Source of the DNA: Vibrio cidicii | GTDB taxonomy: Bacteria > Pseudomonadota > Gammaproteobacteria > Enterobacterales > Vibrionaceae | Direction: 5' to 3' | DNA: 64,000 nt | Assembly (NCBI RefSeq): GCF_009763805.1 | Contig: NZ_CP046803.1 | Span: forward strand, 372,001-436,000 | Shown here: piece by piece, positions 22,140 through 31,481 of the stretch | Numbering within the stretch: the first letter of the stretch is position 1 | Layout of the letters: each line of letters begins with the position of its first letter | Notes under the pieces: generated by a model | Databases searched by the model: none | What the model was told of the DNA's origin: nothing | The model's input: only the letters and a program-made list of their open reading frames with translations | Made by a program: the position numbers and the translations under genes

Positions 22140-23319
22140 ATGAATAACATGTTTCCTAAACAACTACCTGAATTTATATCAAATCGCTTATTATTTCAGG
22201 TAGAAGACCTGATTCATAGTAACAAGAGCAAAACACATTTAGTCATGGGAAAAGTCCCAGAAAATGACTCAATTATCATGCAAAGCAATGATTATTTATC
22301 AATTGCCAATCATCCTGAAATCAAACAGGTTCATACTGATGCAATAAATAAATGCGATGCCAGTGTTATGATGTCGGCTATTTTTTTACAAAGCGAAAAG
22401 AGCAAACCCAATTTTGAAAAGCAGCTCGCCAACTATACTGGAATGTCATCTTGTCTGCTGTCTCAATCCGGCTGGGCAGCCAATATTGGTCTTTTGCAAA
22501 CGATCTGCGCCCCTACAACCCCGGTCTATATTGACTTTTTTACCCATATGTCACTTTGGGAAGGGGCACGTATCGCAGATGCGGCCATCCATCCTTTTAT
22601 GCATAACAACCTGAATCACCTGATTAAGCAGGTTGAACGCTACGGTGCTGGGATCATCATCGTTGATTCTGTCTACAGCACAATTGGCACCGTCGCACCG
22701 CTCAAGGAGCTGTGTGACATCGCCGAAAGGTATGGATGCGCAATTATCGTTGATGAGTCTCACTCGTTGGGGACACACGGCCCACAGGGCGCGGGATTGG
22801 TCAAAGAGCTAGAAACTGACCGATAAAGTTGACTTTATTACTGTCAGCCTAGCCAAGTCGTTTGCTTATCGGGCCGGGGCGATTCTTGGCCACGATCTCA
22901 TTTCACAAACTCTACCGTTTGTTGCCTACCCGGCGATATTCAGCTCTGCTTTGCTGCCATTCGAAATCGACAGATTAGAGAAAACACTGGAAATTGTCCG
23001 AGGAAGTGATGAAAAAAGATCCCAAGTCGAACGCTTGGCAAAACAGCTTCGTCTAGGGCTCAAGCAGATCGGTTTTCAAGTTCGCAGTCAATCTCAAATT
23101 GTCGCCATTGAAACGGCCGATGAGCGGAACACCGAGCATGTACGAGACTATTTAGAGGACAACGGTATTTTTGGCTCTGTATTTTGTCGTCCAGCGACAG
23201 GAAAAAATAAGAATATCATCCGATTTTCTATTAATGCATCACTTGACGAACAAGATATAGAAAAAACAATAGAGGTATGCCGCTCGGCCTATCAGTCTGG
23301 ACAATTTATTTTTGTTTAG
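22140..23319 (+). CDS. cqsA: CAI-1 autoinducer synthase CqsA; single-base frameshift
   Basis: PLP-dependent alpha-oxoamine synthase-type enzyme that makes the precursor of CAI-1-type 3-hydroxy- or aminoketone signals from an acyl-CoA and an amino donor. It has 392 residues after correction, close to V. cholerae CqsA. The PLP lysine is K239 in VSLAKSFAYRAG, and VDESHSLGTHGPQGAG is the cofactor-contact region. The first frame stops at 22826 after KELETDR. Removing one A from GAAAC at 22812-22816 gives KELELTDKVDFITVSLAKS and restores the whole protein. As written the lysine would be lost and no signal made. It is convergent with its cognate receptor cqsS. Base composition is lower in GC than the neighbouring GTPase gene. 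Confidence 0.93.
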
Positions 23320-23334
23320 AAGCCACTATAAATA

Positions 23335-23359
23335 AAGAAGAGCCCTAAGGGCTCTTCTT
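23335..23359. terminator. Bidirectional terminator between cqsA and cqsS
   Basis: Eleven-base perfect arms (23335-23345 and 23349-23359) surround a TAA loop and can serve both converging genes. The cqsS stop codon (23358-23360 on the plus strand) falls in the right arm. Confidence 0.85.
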
Positions 23360-25418
23360 ACATCCAATGTGATATTTTATCTAGTAGTTTATTTTTATCG
23401 GCGGGTTTAACTAAATAATCAGACATTCCTGACTGATTAATTCTCTCTAGTGTTACGGGAGTACTGTCACCAGTATGGGCGATAATTGGAACATGAGCAT
23501 ATTTTTTATTTGACTGACGGATCTGAATTGACGCTTCTATACCGTCTAATATCGGCATTTCAATATCCATCAAAATGAGATCAACATGATGTTTTTCCAA
23601 CGCATGAAGCGCTTCCCGACCATCTTCTCTTTGAATCACTTCGAAACCCTGTTTCTCCAATAATAAAGAGGTGAATTTTCGCAGCGAATCATTATCGTCA
23701 ACCACCATTATCACCCGTTTGCCATCGTCGGATTTTCTGACCGGAGCGGGCATGTACGCATCAAAGTTTGCGTCAAACATGAGTCTGTCGATAATCTGCG
23801 CTGTATTGAGTAACCAAGATTGCGTTTCAACCCACAATACCGGCAATGTACTTTGGTTGCGGCGATTGACTATCGCATCTTGATACAAGTAAACAATGCG
23901 CGCTTCGGTAAAATGCAGTAAAGATTCTAGCCTGTCTAACTGACTGTTTTTTAAGTCGACCGAACTCAAATCCAGAAAGATAAGATCATATTCAAACTCA
24001 TGTTCGGCCATTAAGCACGCTTGCTCGGCCGTTTTTACCGTGAGGGCGAAACCGCTTGAGCGAGCTGATTCCGCCATTTTTTTACACAGAATCTCTTGCT
24101 CACTGATAAAAAAGACCGACTTGAGTTTCATCAGCTCATACTTGATTTCACCAACTACTTTAGATTTTACCAACGGAAACGTCAGCGTAAACTCCGTCCA
24201 TTGCCCTTGCGCCGATTGACAAGCAATGCTACCGCCAAAGGATCGCATCACCTTTTTACAAAATGGCAGTCCCAAACCATAGTTACTACTTTTCCCAGTG
24301 GTATAGAAATCCTTAAAAATATGTTCCATCGACGATGGCGCAATTCCCTGACCGTTGTCTCGCACGACAACCATGTTCTCCGTATCATCGCGACTTATCG
24401 TAATATCAATGGTGAACACCTCAGGATTGCGATAGTTAAACGCATTTTTAACAAGGTTATAGATAACGTACTTCAGTAGCGTGTGGCTGCCAAAAAAGTC
24501 AAAGTTCCCTTCTTCGTGGTAGCGAATGCATTGCCTGTCCGCCGATTTTTTATAGCTAAAGCTTTCAATGGCATTTTTGACCACTTCATTGGCCGAATGT
24601 CGCTTAAAGGTTGAACGAGATACACGATTTTCATCAATCGAGGTTAAAAGCAGATCAATCGTCTCATTGCCCGAATGGATAATCTTCATTGCTTCTTCAC
24701 TCACTTCTCGTAGTAGAGCGACGTCTTTGGCACTTAGCGCGTAGCTGCTGCGTTTTTCAACTTTATCGTTGGGAATCACCGACTGGATCACATCGATAGA
24801 AGCAACCAAGCCACTTAGCGGATTACGCATTTCATGGGCGATTCCTGCACCAAACGCTTTGGCGATCGAGATCCGTGATTCATGTTCAACTTGATTGCGA
24901 AAATAGAATAAGTTGCCAAACAGATAGATAAAGAGAAATATCGGCACATGACGCCAGTCGACGGAAATCACCAGATGGTAGTCATTACACACATACGCGG
25001 CAAGTACCGCCATGCCAACGCCGATAAATGTTTGACTAAACATTACCTTAGTCATATGGACTAACAGGATGTGTAAGAAAATCGCTGCCATAAAGGACAT
25101 GACCCAAACGTTCGACCATTCATTCATCAACAGCATAAAAAAGAAGAAAAATGGCAAACAGGTTGTTATCACTATCAAATAGACGATGGGCATACGCGTG
25201 CGGATCGGCATGGGTAACCGCTCTCGCAAAACCAGCAGCAAGAATAAAGCTGAACAAAGTAGCCTGAGCGGAAGATTCTCGTAAGACTGAGGAAAAAGAT
25301 GCGTCCAAACCCAGTAGTAGGTCGGAAAGCCGAGAAACCCCATCCAGCCGACAAGCGTCAAGTTAGGGTTAGCATATTGATAAACCTTGCGAATCGATTC
25401 CATGTCACTACTAGCCAA
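23358..25418 (-). CDS. cqsS: CAI-1 sensor hybrid histidine kinase CqsS
   Basis: A 686-residue inner-membrane receptor for the CqsA product. It phosphorylates or dephosphorylates LuxU and so feeds the LuxO/LuxR-type quorum pathway. The first 175 residues hold six to seven membrane helices that form the ligand site. The phospho-accepting histidine is H195 (AGIAHEMRNPLSG). ATP-lid motifs are VVRDNGQGIAP and GLGLPFCKKV. A middle segment (about 430-560) looks like a degenerate receiver. The C-terminal receiver has VVDDND and the phospho-acceptor D618 (LMDIEMP), the same number as in V. cholerae CqsS. Position 171 is Phe in FGNLFYFRN. If my alignment is right this matches the Phe of V. harveyi CqsS that narrows ligand choice. 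Confidence 0.95.
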   Translation of the reverse strand: MASSDMESIRKVYQYANPNLTLVGWMGFLGFPTYYWVWTHLFPQSYENLPLRLLCSALFLLLVLRERLPMPIRTRMPIVYLIVITTCLPFFFFFMLLMNEWSNVWVMSFMAAIFLHILLVHMTKVMFSQTFIGVGMAVLAAYVCNDYHLVISVDWRHVPIFLFIYLFGNLFYFRNQVEHESRISIAKAFGAGIAHEMRNPLSGLVASIDVIQSVIPNDKVEKRSSYALSAKDVALLREVSEEAMKIIHSGNETIDLLLTSIDENRVSRSTFKRHSANEVVKNAIESFSYKKSADRQCIRYHEEGNFDFFGSHTLLKYVIYNLVKNAFNYRNPEVFTIDITISRDDTENMVVVRDNGQGIAPSSMEHIFKDFYTTGKSSNYGLGLPFCKKVMRSFGGSIACQSAQGQWTEFTLTFPLVKSKVVGEIKYELMKLKSVFFISEQEILCKKMAESARSSGFALTVKTAEQACLMAEHEFEYDLIFLDLSSVDLKNSQLDRLESLLHFTEARIVYLYQDAIVNRRNQSTLPVLWVETQSWLLNTAQIIDRLMFDANFDAYMPAPVRKSDDGKRVIMVVDDNDSLRKFTSLLLEKQGFEVIQREDGREALHALEKHHVDLILMDIEMPILDGIEASIQIRQSNKKYAHVPIIAHTGDSTPVTLERINQSGMSDYLVKPADKNKLLDKISHWM

Positions 25419-25614
25419 TAGTGGTTAATGTCATAGATTGCGTTAGTGCAATCTTGCATAAGCCTTGTTATTTATAGGTATTTTTTCAGGTAGTCACCCG
25501 ATTACTGGTTAGTATATATCCTTATGAGATATGGTAAACAAAGAAAAGCTGCAAAACGCAGCTAAGTGCAAGATTTTTCTGATTATACAAAACAACATAC
25601 CGCACAAAAGACAA

Positions 25615-25633
25615 GGCCGCGTTTGTTACGGCC
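25615..25633 (-). terminator. Probable terminator of the acetyltransferase gene
   Basis: Short arms GGCCG/CGGCC with a nine-base loop lie 32 bases beyond the stop on the minus strand, followed by TTGTCTTTT. Moderate strength. Confidence 0.5.
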
Positions 25634-25664
25634 TGTTCATTTATCCTTTATGGGAGCTTGTCGC

Positions 25665-26213
25665 TCAACTAAAAACTACGGCGGCCAATAGCCCAGAGGA
25701 GAGCTTTTCTGCCGACGGCCAAGTGATGACCTGCTCAATCATCTCGGTACCATCGGAAGCTTGTCGCTTTCGACACTCTGTCAGTGTGCCGCCAATGCTT
25801 TGATAAAACTCGATCGCGTCTCGATTGCTGATATTCACTTCCAGATAGAGTCCGCGATCAGAAAAATAGTGCTGCTGCCAGTTGGCAACTTCTTGCAATA
25901 ATTTCTTACCAATGCCACGTCGCTGAAAATCACCGTCTACATGCAGAGAATCAATAAAGGTTCCGAGTTCAAAATCGTGATTACCAAAAACGCAGGCAAA
26001 GCCCAACAACAAACCACCTTCTTCAGCCAAAATTACATGTTGGCTAAAAGGCGGGTTGGTTAAACGAGTTTGCCAAAGAAGCAGCTTTTCCGTTTGCACA
26101 TCGTTTTGCAAATAACGTCTACTGAGAATCTTGCTGTAATGCCGCTTTAAGCTAGTCGCATGCAAATAAGCGACTCTTTCATAATCCACATATTCTGCCG
26201 TTATAAATTCCAT
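25665..26213 (-). CDS. GNAT-family N-acetyltransferase
   Basis: A 182-residue cytoplasmic enzyme expected to transfer an acetyl group from acetyl-CoA. The acetyl-CoA motif is QRRGIGKKLLQEVANW near residues 97-112, preceded by the strand FIDSLHVDGDF. The strand LYLEVNISNRDAIEFYQSIGG is typical of the fold's second half. The acceptor substrate cannot be inferred. It stands alone between cqsS (same strand, upstream of cqsS's promoter) and a divergent desaturase. Confidence 0.85.
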   Translation of the reverse strand: MEFITAEYVDYERVAYLHATSLKRHYSKILSRRYLQNDVQTEKLLLWQTRLTNPPFSQHVILAEEGGLLLGFACVFGNHDFELGTFIDSLHVDGDFQRRGIGKKLLQEVANWQQHYFSDRGLYLEVNISNRDAIEFYQSIGGTLTECRKRQASDGTEMIEQVITWPSAEKLSSGLLAAVVFS

Positions 26214-26381
26214 TTAACAGTCCGTCCATCTACCAGAAATCCATTTATAGAGTATTAATACTACATCCTCTTATCAGCAAAGCAAAACATGTCGTTCACA
26301 TTATCTATCAATTAATTTGACTTACACGTGTACGCTGATAATCTAGCGAACAATTGTTAGCTCAAAAAAACGAGGTGTCCT

Positions 26382-27506
26382 GTGGAGACGCAAAAACCAC
26401 CACTCATCTGGTTGAATATCTTTATTTTCAGCTTTTCACTTTTGTTAGCATTGGTAGCAACTCCTTGGTATGCCTGGGAGCATGGGCTGACCGTCTGGCA
26501 TGTGCTTTGGTTTTTTGTTGCCTTTAGTTTCACCAACCTTTCGATTACTGCGGGCTATCATCGACTATGGAGTCACAAGACTTATGAAGCACATTCGCTG
26601 CTTCGAGTGCTTTTCGCCATAGGCGGCGCTTTTTCACTGCAAAACAGCATTTTGCATTGGTCGTCGGATCACCGACGCCATCATCGTCATGTCGATGATT
26701 TTGATAAAGATCCCTACTCAGCGTCACGCGGATTCTGGTTTTCACATATTGGCTGGATGCTACGTCACTACAACCAAGAGAGTTATTCTGACTACACTAA
26801 CTGCCGTGATTTACAAAAAGACCCCATCGTGATGTGGCAACATCGCTACTACGTGCCTTTAGCGATAGCCACCAACTTAGCTATTCCTCTTATGCTTGGA
26901 GCATTTTATCAGGACTATGTTGGTATGTTGCTCGTGGTTGGCGCGCTGCGTTTAGTCGTCAGCCATCACAGTACATTCTTCATTAACTCACTCGCCCACA
27001 TTTGGGGTTCGCAACCGTTTACCGATAAGAACAGCGCTCGGGATAATGGGATACTCGCTATCTTCACCTTCGGCGAGGGCTATCATAATTTCCACCATAT
27101 TTTTGAAAACGATTATCGCAATGGCATCTATTGGTGGCAGTACGATCCGACTAAATGGCTGATCAAAAGCTGTTCTTGGATTGGGTTGACGAAAAGACTG
27201 CGCGTAACTCCGCAACTGAAAATCGATACTGCAAAAGCGGCGCAAATTTTTAAAATGGCCAAAATGAAGTTGGAAGAGCGAGCAGAAGCGGCTTCATTGC
27301 ATGAGCAATTGCAGAGGGAATTTGATAGCTTAACCGCGCTCATGAAGGAGTACTACGAAGCGAAGAAGCAGTTACTTGAAAGTAAGCGCCAAAATGCGGC
27401 GCAGAAGTATGAAAACGCACTACTCACCATTCGTTATAAACAGCTTAAAGCCGACCTCGCTGAGCGTTATCGCTTGTGGAATCAATTCGTCGAAGCGTAC
27501 GCATAA
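26382..27506 (+). CDS. Membrane acyl-CoA delta-9-type fatty acid desaturase
   Basis: A 374-residue integral-membrane di-iron enzyme that puts a double bond into a saturated acyl chain, adjusting membrane fluidity. The start is GTG after an AGG-containing site. The three histidine boxes are HRLWSH (about 60-65), HRRHH (about 97-101) and HNFHH (about 236-240). Hydrophobic pairs lie near 8-45 and 165-190. The last 80 residues form a long Glu/Lys/Arg/Gln-rich coiled coil (MKLEERAEAASLHEQLQREF onward), a tail common in gammaproteobacterial members. It probably works on acyl-CoA or phospholipid-linked chains; which is not visible. Confidence 0.92.
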   Translation: METQKPPLIWLNIFIFSFSLLLALVATPWYAWEHGLTVWHVLWFFVAFSFTNLSITAGYHRLWSHKTYEAHSLLRVLFAIGGAFSLQNSILHWSSDHRRHHRHVDDFDKDPYSASRGFWFSHIGWMLRHYNQESYSDYTNCRDLQKDPIVMWQHRYYVPLAIATNLAIPLMLGAFYQDYVGMLLVVGALRLVVSHHSTFFINSLAHIWGSQPFTDKNSARDNGILAIFTFGEGYHNFHHIFENDYRNGIYWWQYDPTKWLIKSCSWIGLTKRLRVTPQLKIDTAKAAQIFKMAKMKLEERAEAASLHEQLQREFDSLTALMKEYYEAKKQLLESKRQNAAQKYENALLTIRYKQLKADLAERYRLWNQFVEAYA

Positions 27507-27520
27507 CCTGTAGTATATAA

Positions 27521-27552
27521 AAAATCAGGGCTCCGTTTGGAGCCCTGATTTT
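27521..27552. terminator. Bidirectional terminator between the desaturase and cheV genes
   Basis: Fourteen-base perfect arms (27521-27534 and 27539-27552) with a GTTT loop have A/T tracts at both ends. It can end both converging genes. Confidence 0.92.
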
Positions 27553-27566
27553 GTCGACAAGCCGCA

Positions 27567-28583
27567 TTAAATCTTCAGGACGTACTTGTCCATCATTGCC
27601 ACCATCCGGCCAATCTCTGGTTTAGTAATAGTGTCATTCGCCCCTAAAGCCAACGCTTTTGCTCGGTTGTCTTCACTCATCAACGAAGAGAACATGACGA
27701 TCGGCATCGAATTGTACTCTGCCGTTTCCCGCAGACGCTTCACCAAATGCATGCCATCCATACGAGGCATTTCTACATCGGTTACCACCGCATCAATCAA
27801 TTCGCTGACTGGCAACCCTTCTTCTTTTGCGACTTGGATGAGGCTCATTAACTTCTCAAACGCTTCGCCGCCATCTTTACAAGCAATGATGTTGTAGCCC
27901 GCAGAGCTGAGGGTATCTTGGATCAGTGAACGGATAAACGCTGAGTCATCGACCACCATGACCGTTTTCGCGTTGCGCTTAGAGACCATACGCTGGTTAA
28001 GATCGACCGAGCGATCCACCTTAACATCGTATTTTTCCATACTTAGTTCAGGGTTAATGTCGGCGATGATCTTCTCGAAATCTAAGATCATGATGAGGTT
28101 GCCATCTTTACGCACGACAGCGACGACACAATCTTGCTCACCCGCTTCCAAAAACTGGCTGGGCGATTCGACGTCGTTCCATGAAATACGGTGGATACGG
28201 CTAATGCTATCGATCAGAAAGCCGTTAGTCATCTTGTTGAAATCAGTTACGATCACAAACTTACGCGCCAGATCTTGGCGGGTTGGCACACCCAACCACC
28301 CTGCAAGATCCACCAGCGGAGTTAATACATCTCGAGAGGAGAAAACGCCGATCATGTGAGGCTGGGCATTCGGATAGTCTGTGGTTTCTGGCACCTGAAT
28401 AACTTCACGCACCTTCGCGACGTTAATCCCGTAATAGCAGGTTTTCGTTCTGCCGTCGGGTAACGTTTTTTCTAAGTGAAACTCAATAATCTCAAGTTCA
28501 TTGGTCCCACTTTCTGTCAAAATTGTACTACTTGGATGGCTCATGTCTTTACATACTTCAGGTAGTGAAAGCGCCGCAAACAT
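27567..28583 (-). CDS. cheV: CheV chemotaxis coupling protein (CheW-receiver fusion)
   Basis: Adapter that links chemoreceptors to CheA and can be phosphorylated. The CheW-like domain runs about residues 30-180 (YYGINVAKVREVIQVPETTDYPNAQPHMIGV and DLAGWLGVP). The receiver runs about 210-338 with VVDDSAFIR, the phospho-acceptor Asp in AVVTDVEMPRMDGMHL, and the Lys in NDTITKPEIG. The frame is open from 28583 (338 residues). An internal ATG at 28544 (MSHPSSTIL, 325 residues) may be the true start; neither has a clear ribosome-binding site. Vibrios carry several CheV proteins. It is not next to other coupling genes here. Confidence 0.92.
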   Translation of the reverse strand: MFAALSLPEVCKDMSHPSSTILTESGTNELEIIEFHLEKTLPDGRTKTCYYGINVAKVREVIQVPETTDYPNAQPHMIGVFSSRDVLTPLVDLAGWLGVPTRQDLARKFVIVTDFNKMTNGFLIDSISRIHRISWNDVESPSQFLEAGEQDCVVAVVRKDGNLIMILDFEKIIADINPELSMEKYDVKVDRSVDLNQRMVSKRNAKTVMVVDDSAFIRSLIQDTLSSAGYNIIACKDGGEAFEKLMSLIQVAKEEGLPVSELIDAVVTDVEMPRMDGMHLVKRLRETAEYNSMPIVMFSSLMSEDNRAKALALGANDTITKPEIGRMVAMMDKYVLKI

Positions 28584-28854
28584 TGCGTCGTCTTTATTAT
28601 TTATTAGTTTATTTTTACTGCTTAGGCCCTATTTGTAAATCGGCAAACTTCTTAGCAGTTCAAATAATTCGCTAAAAGTGCCGTAAGCGAATACTTTCTA
28701 TGGCAGACGCTACTCTAACATCAATAATAGTCACTGTTTGCCGAGTTTGTAGAAGTTTTGCAATTAAACCACACAAAAAGCAATAGATTGCACTGCATAT
28801 TGACCAATAAAAATCTTGGTAAAAACAACAATAATGACGGGATACAATGACAAA

Positions 28855-28886
28855 GTCCGGTTTGAGCAAAACACTCGAAACCGGAC
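28855..28886. repeat. Long imperfect inverted repeat
   Basis: Nine-base arms GTCCGGTTT/AAACCGGAC with a partly paired inner part lie 31 bases past the small membrane-protein stop. There is no T run on either strand, so this may be a weak terminator or a binding site. The rest of the 28584-28916 gap shows nothing clear. Confidence 0.4.
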
Positions 28887-28916
28887 CATGACGCTTTGGG
28901 GATTTACCTTAATGCG

Positions 28917-29132
28917 CTATTCGATGTGCACATACTTGCGCTTAAAGTCGGAAGCCGAGGCAAACACGATAATCGACAATAGAGTAATCAAAGCTCCAAT
29001 ACTGTAAATCAGTTGCTCATTAACGAGCAGTTGATAGCCGCTTACCAAGGATATCGAAAGTACAATCAATAAGTTCAGTCGATGCAACCAAGGGTGCTTG
29101 ACTGAAAAAACCGCATATTTGGCACCAATCAT
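28917..29132 (-). CDS. Small membrane protein, function unknown
   Basis: A 71-residue protein with two predicted membrane helices (about 19-35 LNLLIVLSISLVSGYQLL and 42-58 IYSIGALITLLSIIVFA), a basic N terminus and a basic C-terminal tail (DFKRKYVHIE). The positive-inside pattern and clean hydrophobic pair favour a real gene. I do not recognise a family. It lies alone between cheV and the ribose operon. Confidence 0.6.
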   Translation of the reverse strand: MIGAKYAVFSVKHPWLHRLNLLIVLSISLVSGYQLLVNEQLIYSIGALITLLSIIVFASASDFKRKYVHIE

Positions 29133-29382
29133 CTCTTCTCATTCTTTATTAGATTAATAATTTAACAGCTCAATAAAACCACACTATTTGTAAAGATACA
29201 ATTAATTACTGAGCTTTTTGGGCAAGAAATCACACGTTTTGCTTCTCTATAAAACACTTTTTATATCATGAATATAAGCTAATTTTATAGCATCATTAGC
29301 ATGAACGAGCTTGCAGAAATGAGCTTAGTTACAAACAACTTATTGAATAGCCTGGATTCAATGGGGTCTGCCAAGTGACCGC

Positions 29383-30390
29383 TTACGATAGAGGGATCAC
29401 ACTGTTTCTCTCAACCAGTGTAGGTTCCAATTGGACGACTTGCACTTCCTGAGTCTGCTTTTTGATTTTCTTCAGTAGCGTTTCTACCGCCGCTTTGCCT
29501 AAACGGTATTTTGGTTGATGGATGGTGGTCAGTGATGGGGTCATAAACTTGGCAATGTGGATATCGTCATAACCGACAATCGAAAGCGACTGAGGAATCA
29601 CGATCCCTAACTCATTGGCTGCATTAATCACTCCCATTGCCATCATGTCATTGCAGACGAAAATGGCACTGGGTAGTGAGCCTGAAGAATGCATTTTCTT
29701 GAATGCTTGATAGCCACCTTCGCACTCAAAATCCGCTTCAATTATCCAGTTGGCATTGAAGGCTAAGCCCGCTTCATTCAGAGCTCGCTTATAGCCTTCA
29801 TAACGCATCTGTGCTTGATGCTTAATTAGTGGCCCTGTAATGCAGCCTATTTGCGTGTGTCCAGAATCAATAAGATGCTTGGCAGCTAAATAGCCGCCAC
29901 GTAAAGAGTTGTCTTGAATCTTGTCACTTTGAAACAGCATTGGGCCCCAGTCCATCACCACGACAGGGATGTCAGGATACTGTTCAAACACGTCTAACCT
30001 TTCCCCTTCGAGCGAGGAGCACATCAAGATCAATCCATCGACTCGCTTTTGTAATAGCGTATTAATCGAAGACTTCATGCGCTCGTTATCGCCTTCAGTG
30101 TTGCAAAGAATCAAGTTGTAACCTTGGAGGAAACAACTGCGCTCTACTCCCTTAACCACCTCACCAAAAAAGGGATTGGTTGAGGTGGTCACAAGCATGC
30201 CAAGTGTGTTAGTGCGATTGACTTTTAGGCTACGAGCGAGTGCCGAGGGTGCGAAATAGTGGAGCTCTTTGGCAGCGTTATTGACGCGCTCAGCAATCTC
30301 TTCGCTGACAAATCGGGTTTTGTTGATAACATGGCTAACCGTTGAGGTAGAAACCCCGGCAAGTCGGGCGATATCTTTCATGGTTGCCAT
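29383..30390 (-). CDS. rbsR: Ribose operon repressor RbsR (LacI family)
   Basis: A 335-residue repressor. The N-terminal helix-turn-helix is MATMKDIARLAGVSTSTVSHVINKTRFVSEE, with the hinge helix ending SALARSLKVNRT. A periplasmic-binding-protein-like sugar-sensing core follows (about 60-330, with TNTLGMLVTTSTNPFFGEVVKG). It is the last gene of rbsDACBKR, 21 bases after rbsK. It should bind the perfect palindrome at 35398-35417 and release it with ribose or a derivative. Close relatives include PurR, but position in the operon supports RbsR. Confidence 0.94.
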   Translation of the reverse strand: MATMKDIARLAGVSTSTVSHVINKTRFVSEEIAERVNNAAKELHYFAPSALARSLKVNRTNTLGMLVTTSTNPFFGEVVKGVERSCFLQGYNLILCNTEGDNERMKSSINTLLQKRVDGLILMCSSLEGERLDVFEQYPDIPVVVMDWGPMLFQSDKIQDNSLRGGYLAAKHLIDSGHTQIGCITGPLIKHQAQMRYEGYKRALNEAGLAFNANWIIEADFECEGGYQAFKKMHSSGSLPSAIFVCNDMMAMGVINAANELGIVIPQSLSIVGYDDIHIAKFMTPSLTTIHQPKYRLGKAAVETLLKKIKKQTQEVQVVQLEPTLVERNSVIPLS

Positions 30391-30411
30391 GTCGTTCTCC
30401 TTGATATACGG

Positions 30412-31332
30412 CTAGAGGTGCTCAGCGAGAAAGGCGTCAACTTCTTTACGGGTTGGGATAGAAGTTTGTGCCCCAAAGCGGGTGACGGAAATGGCCGCCG
30501 CAGCATGAGCAAATTTGATGGCTGATTCTAATGGCATATCTTCCAATAAACCAGTGACCAAGGCCCCATTAAACGTATCTCCTGCGGCGGTTGTATCAAC
30601 AGCGTCCACTTTGAACCCCGCGATTAACTGACCTCGACCATTTTCGCTCAGCCAAACGCCTTTTGCTCCGAGAGTAATCAACACCATTTCTACCCCTTTG
30701 GCGTGTAACTTGTTGGCCGCTAGCTGCGCACTCTCATCGTCGGTGACTGTGACACCTGTCAGCAGCTCAGCTTCGGTTTCATTCGGGGTAATCATCGCCA
30801 CGCATGCTAGCAGTTCATCCGACAACATTCTGGCGGGCGCTGGATTTAAAATTACATTGGTTTTTGCTGCTTTTGCCACACTTGCCGCGCGTTCAATGCC
30901 ACAAATGGGCGTTTCCAGTTGCATCAACAAAAAGCGCGCCGCGCGGATCCTGTCCAAATCTGATTCTATGGCTTGTGCGCTTAACTTCGCGTTTGCTTCT
31001 GCGGAGATACAAATGCTGTTTTCACCACTGTCGGCCACTTGGATCATGGCAATGCCCGTTGGACAATTCGGCTGCATTTTTACACCGACAGTGTTGATGC
31101 CATCCATTTTGAAACTTTCGCGAATATTGATACCAAAAGCATCATCCCCAACACAGGCAATAAAGCCTGTATCTGCGCCCAAGCGAGCCGCGGCGACGGC
31201 CTGATTGGCTCCTTTTCCACCCGGGATCACTTGATAATTGCGCCCATGTAAGGTTTCGCCTGGACGTGGAAAAGAAGGCACTTGAAGGACATGGTCAGCG
31301 TTAACACTGCCTAATACCACTAACTTATTCAT
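30412..31332 (-). CDS. rbsK: Ribokinase
   Basis: A 306-residue PfkB-family kinase that phosphorylates ribose to ribose 5-phosphate with ATP. N-terminal ribose-contact motifs are GSVNADHVLQV and GRNYQVIPGGKGANQAVAAARLGA. The C-terminal signature DTTAAGDTFNGALVTGLLE holds the catalytic Asp (GD) and the anion hole. Length is close to the E. coli enzyme (309). It lies between rbsB, beyond a hairpin, and rbsR. Confidence 0.96.
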   Translation of the reverse strand: MNKLVVLGSVNADHVLQVPSFPRPGETLHGRNYQVIPGGKGANQAVAAARLGADTGFIACVGDDAFGINIRESFKMDGINTVGVKMQPNCPTGIAMIQVADSGENSICISAEANAKLSAQAIESDLDRIRAARFLLMQLETPICGIERAASVAKAAKTNVILNPAPARMLSDELLACVAMITPNETEAELLTGVTVTDDESAQLAANKLHAKGVEMVLITLGAKGVWLSENGRGQLIAGFKVDAVDTTAAGDTFNGALVTGLLEDMPLESAIKFAHAAAAISVTRFGAQTSIPTRKEVDAFLAEHL

Positions 31333-31426
31333 AGGGAATCCTCAGCTCTGATGAGCTTACTTTTGAATGTAACCGATGGGTTTGCGCTCTTGAGAAAAAC
31401 GCACAACCATCGTCAGGCAAGTGCCC

Positions 31427-31472
31427 AAAAAATCTGGCTCCCAGCCTGAGCCATCTAATGCCGGGAACCAGA
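31427..31472 (-). terminator. Intra-operon hairpin between rbsB and rbsK
   Basis: Arms TCTGGCTCCC (31433-31442) and GGGAACCAGA (31463-31472) pair with one wobble. On the minus strand they are followed by six T. Placed after rbsB, it would partly stop transcription or protect the 3' end, giving more binding protein than kinase and repressor. That effect is inferred. Confidence 0.7.
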
Positions 31473-31481
31473 GGTTTAAAC

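Noticed and set aside
30804..31251. Several plus-strand frames opposite rbsK
   Set aside because: Shadows of the ribokinase coding frame.
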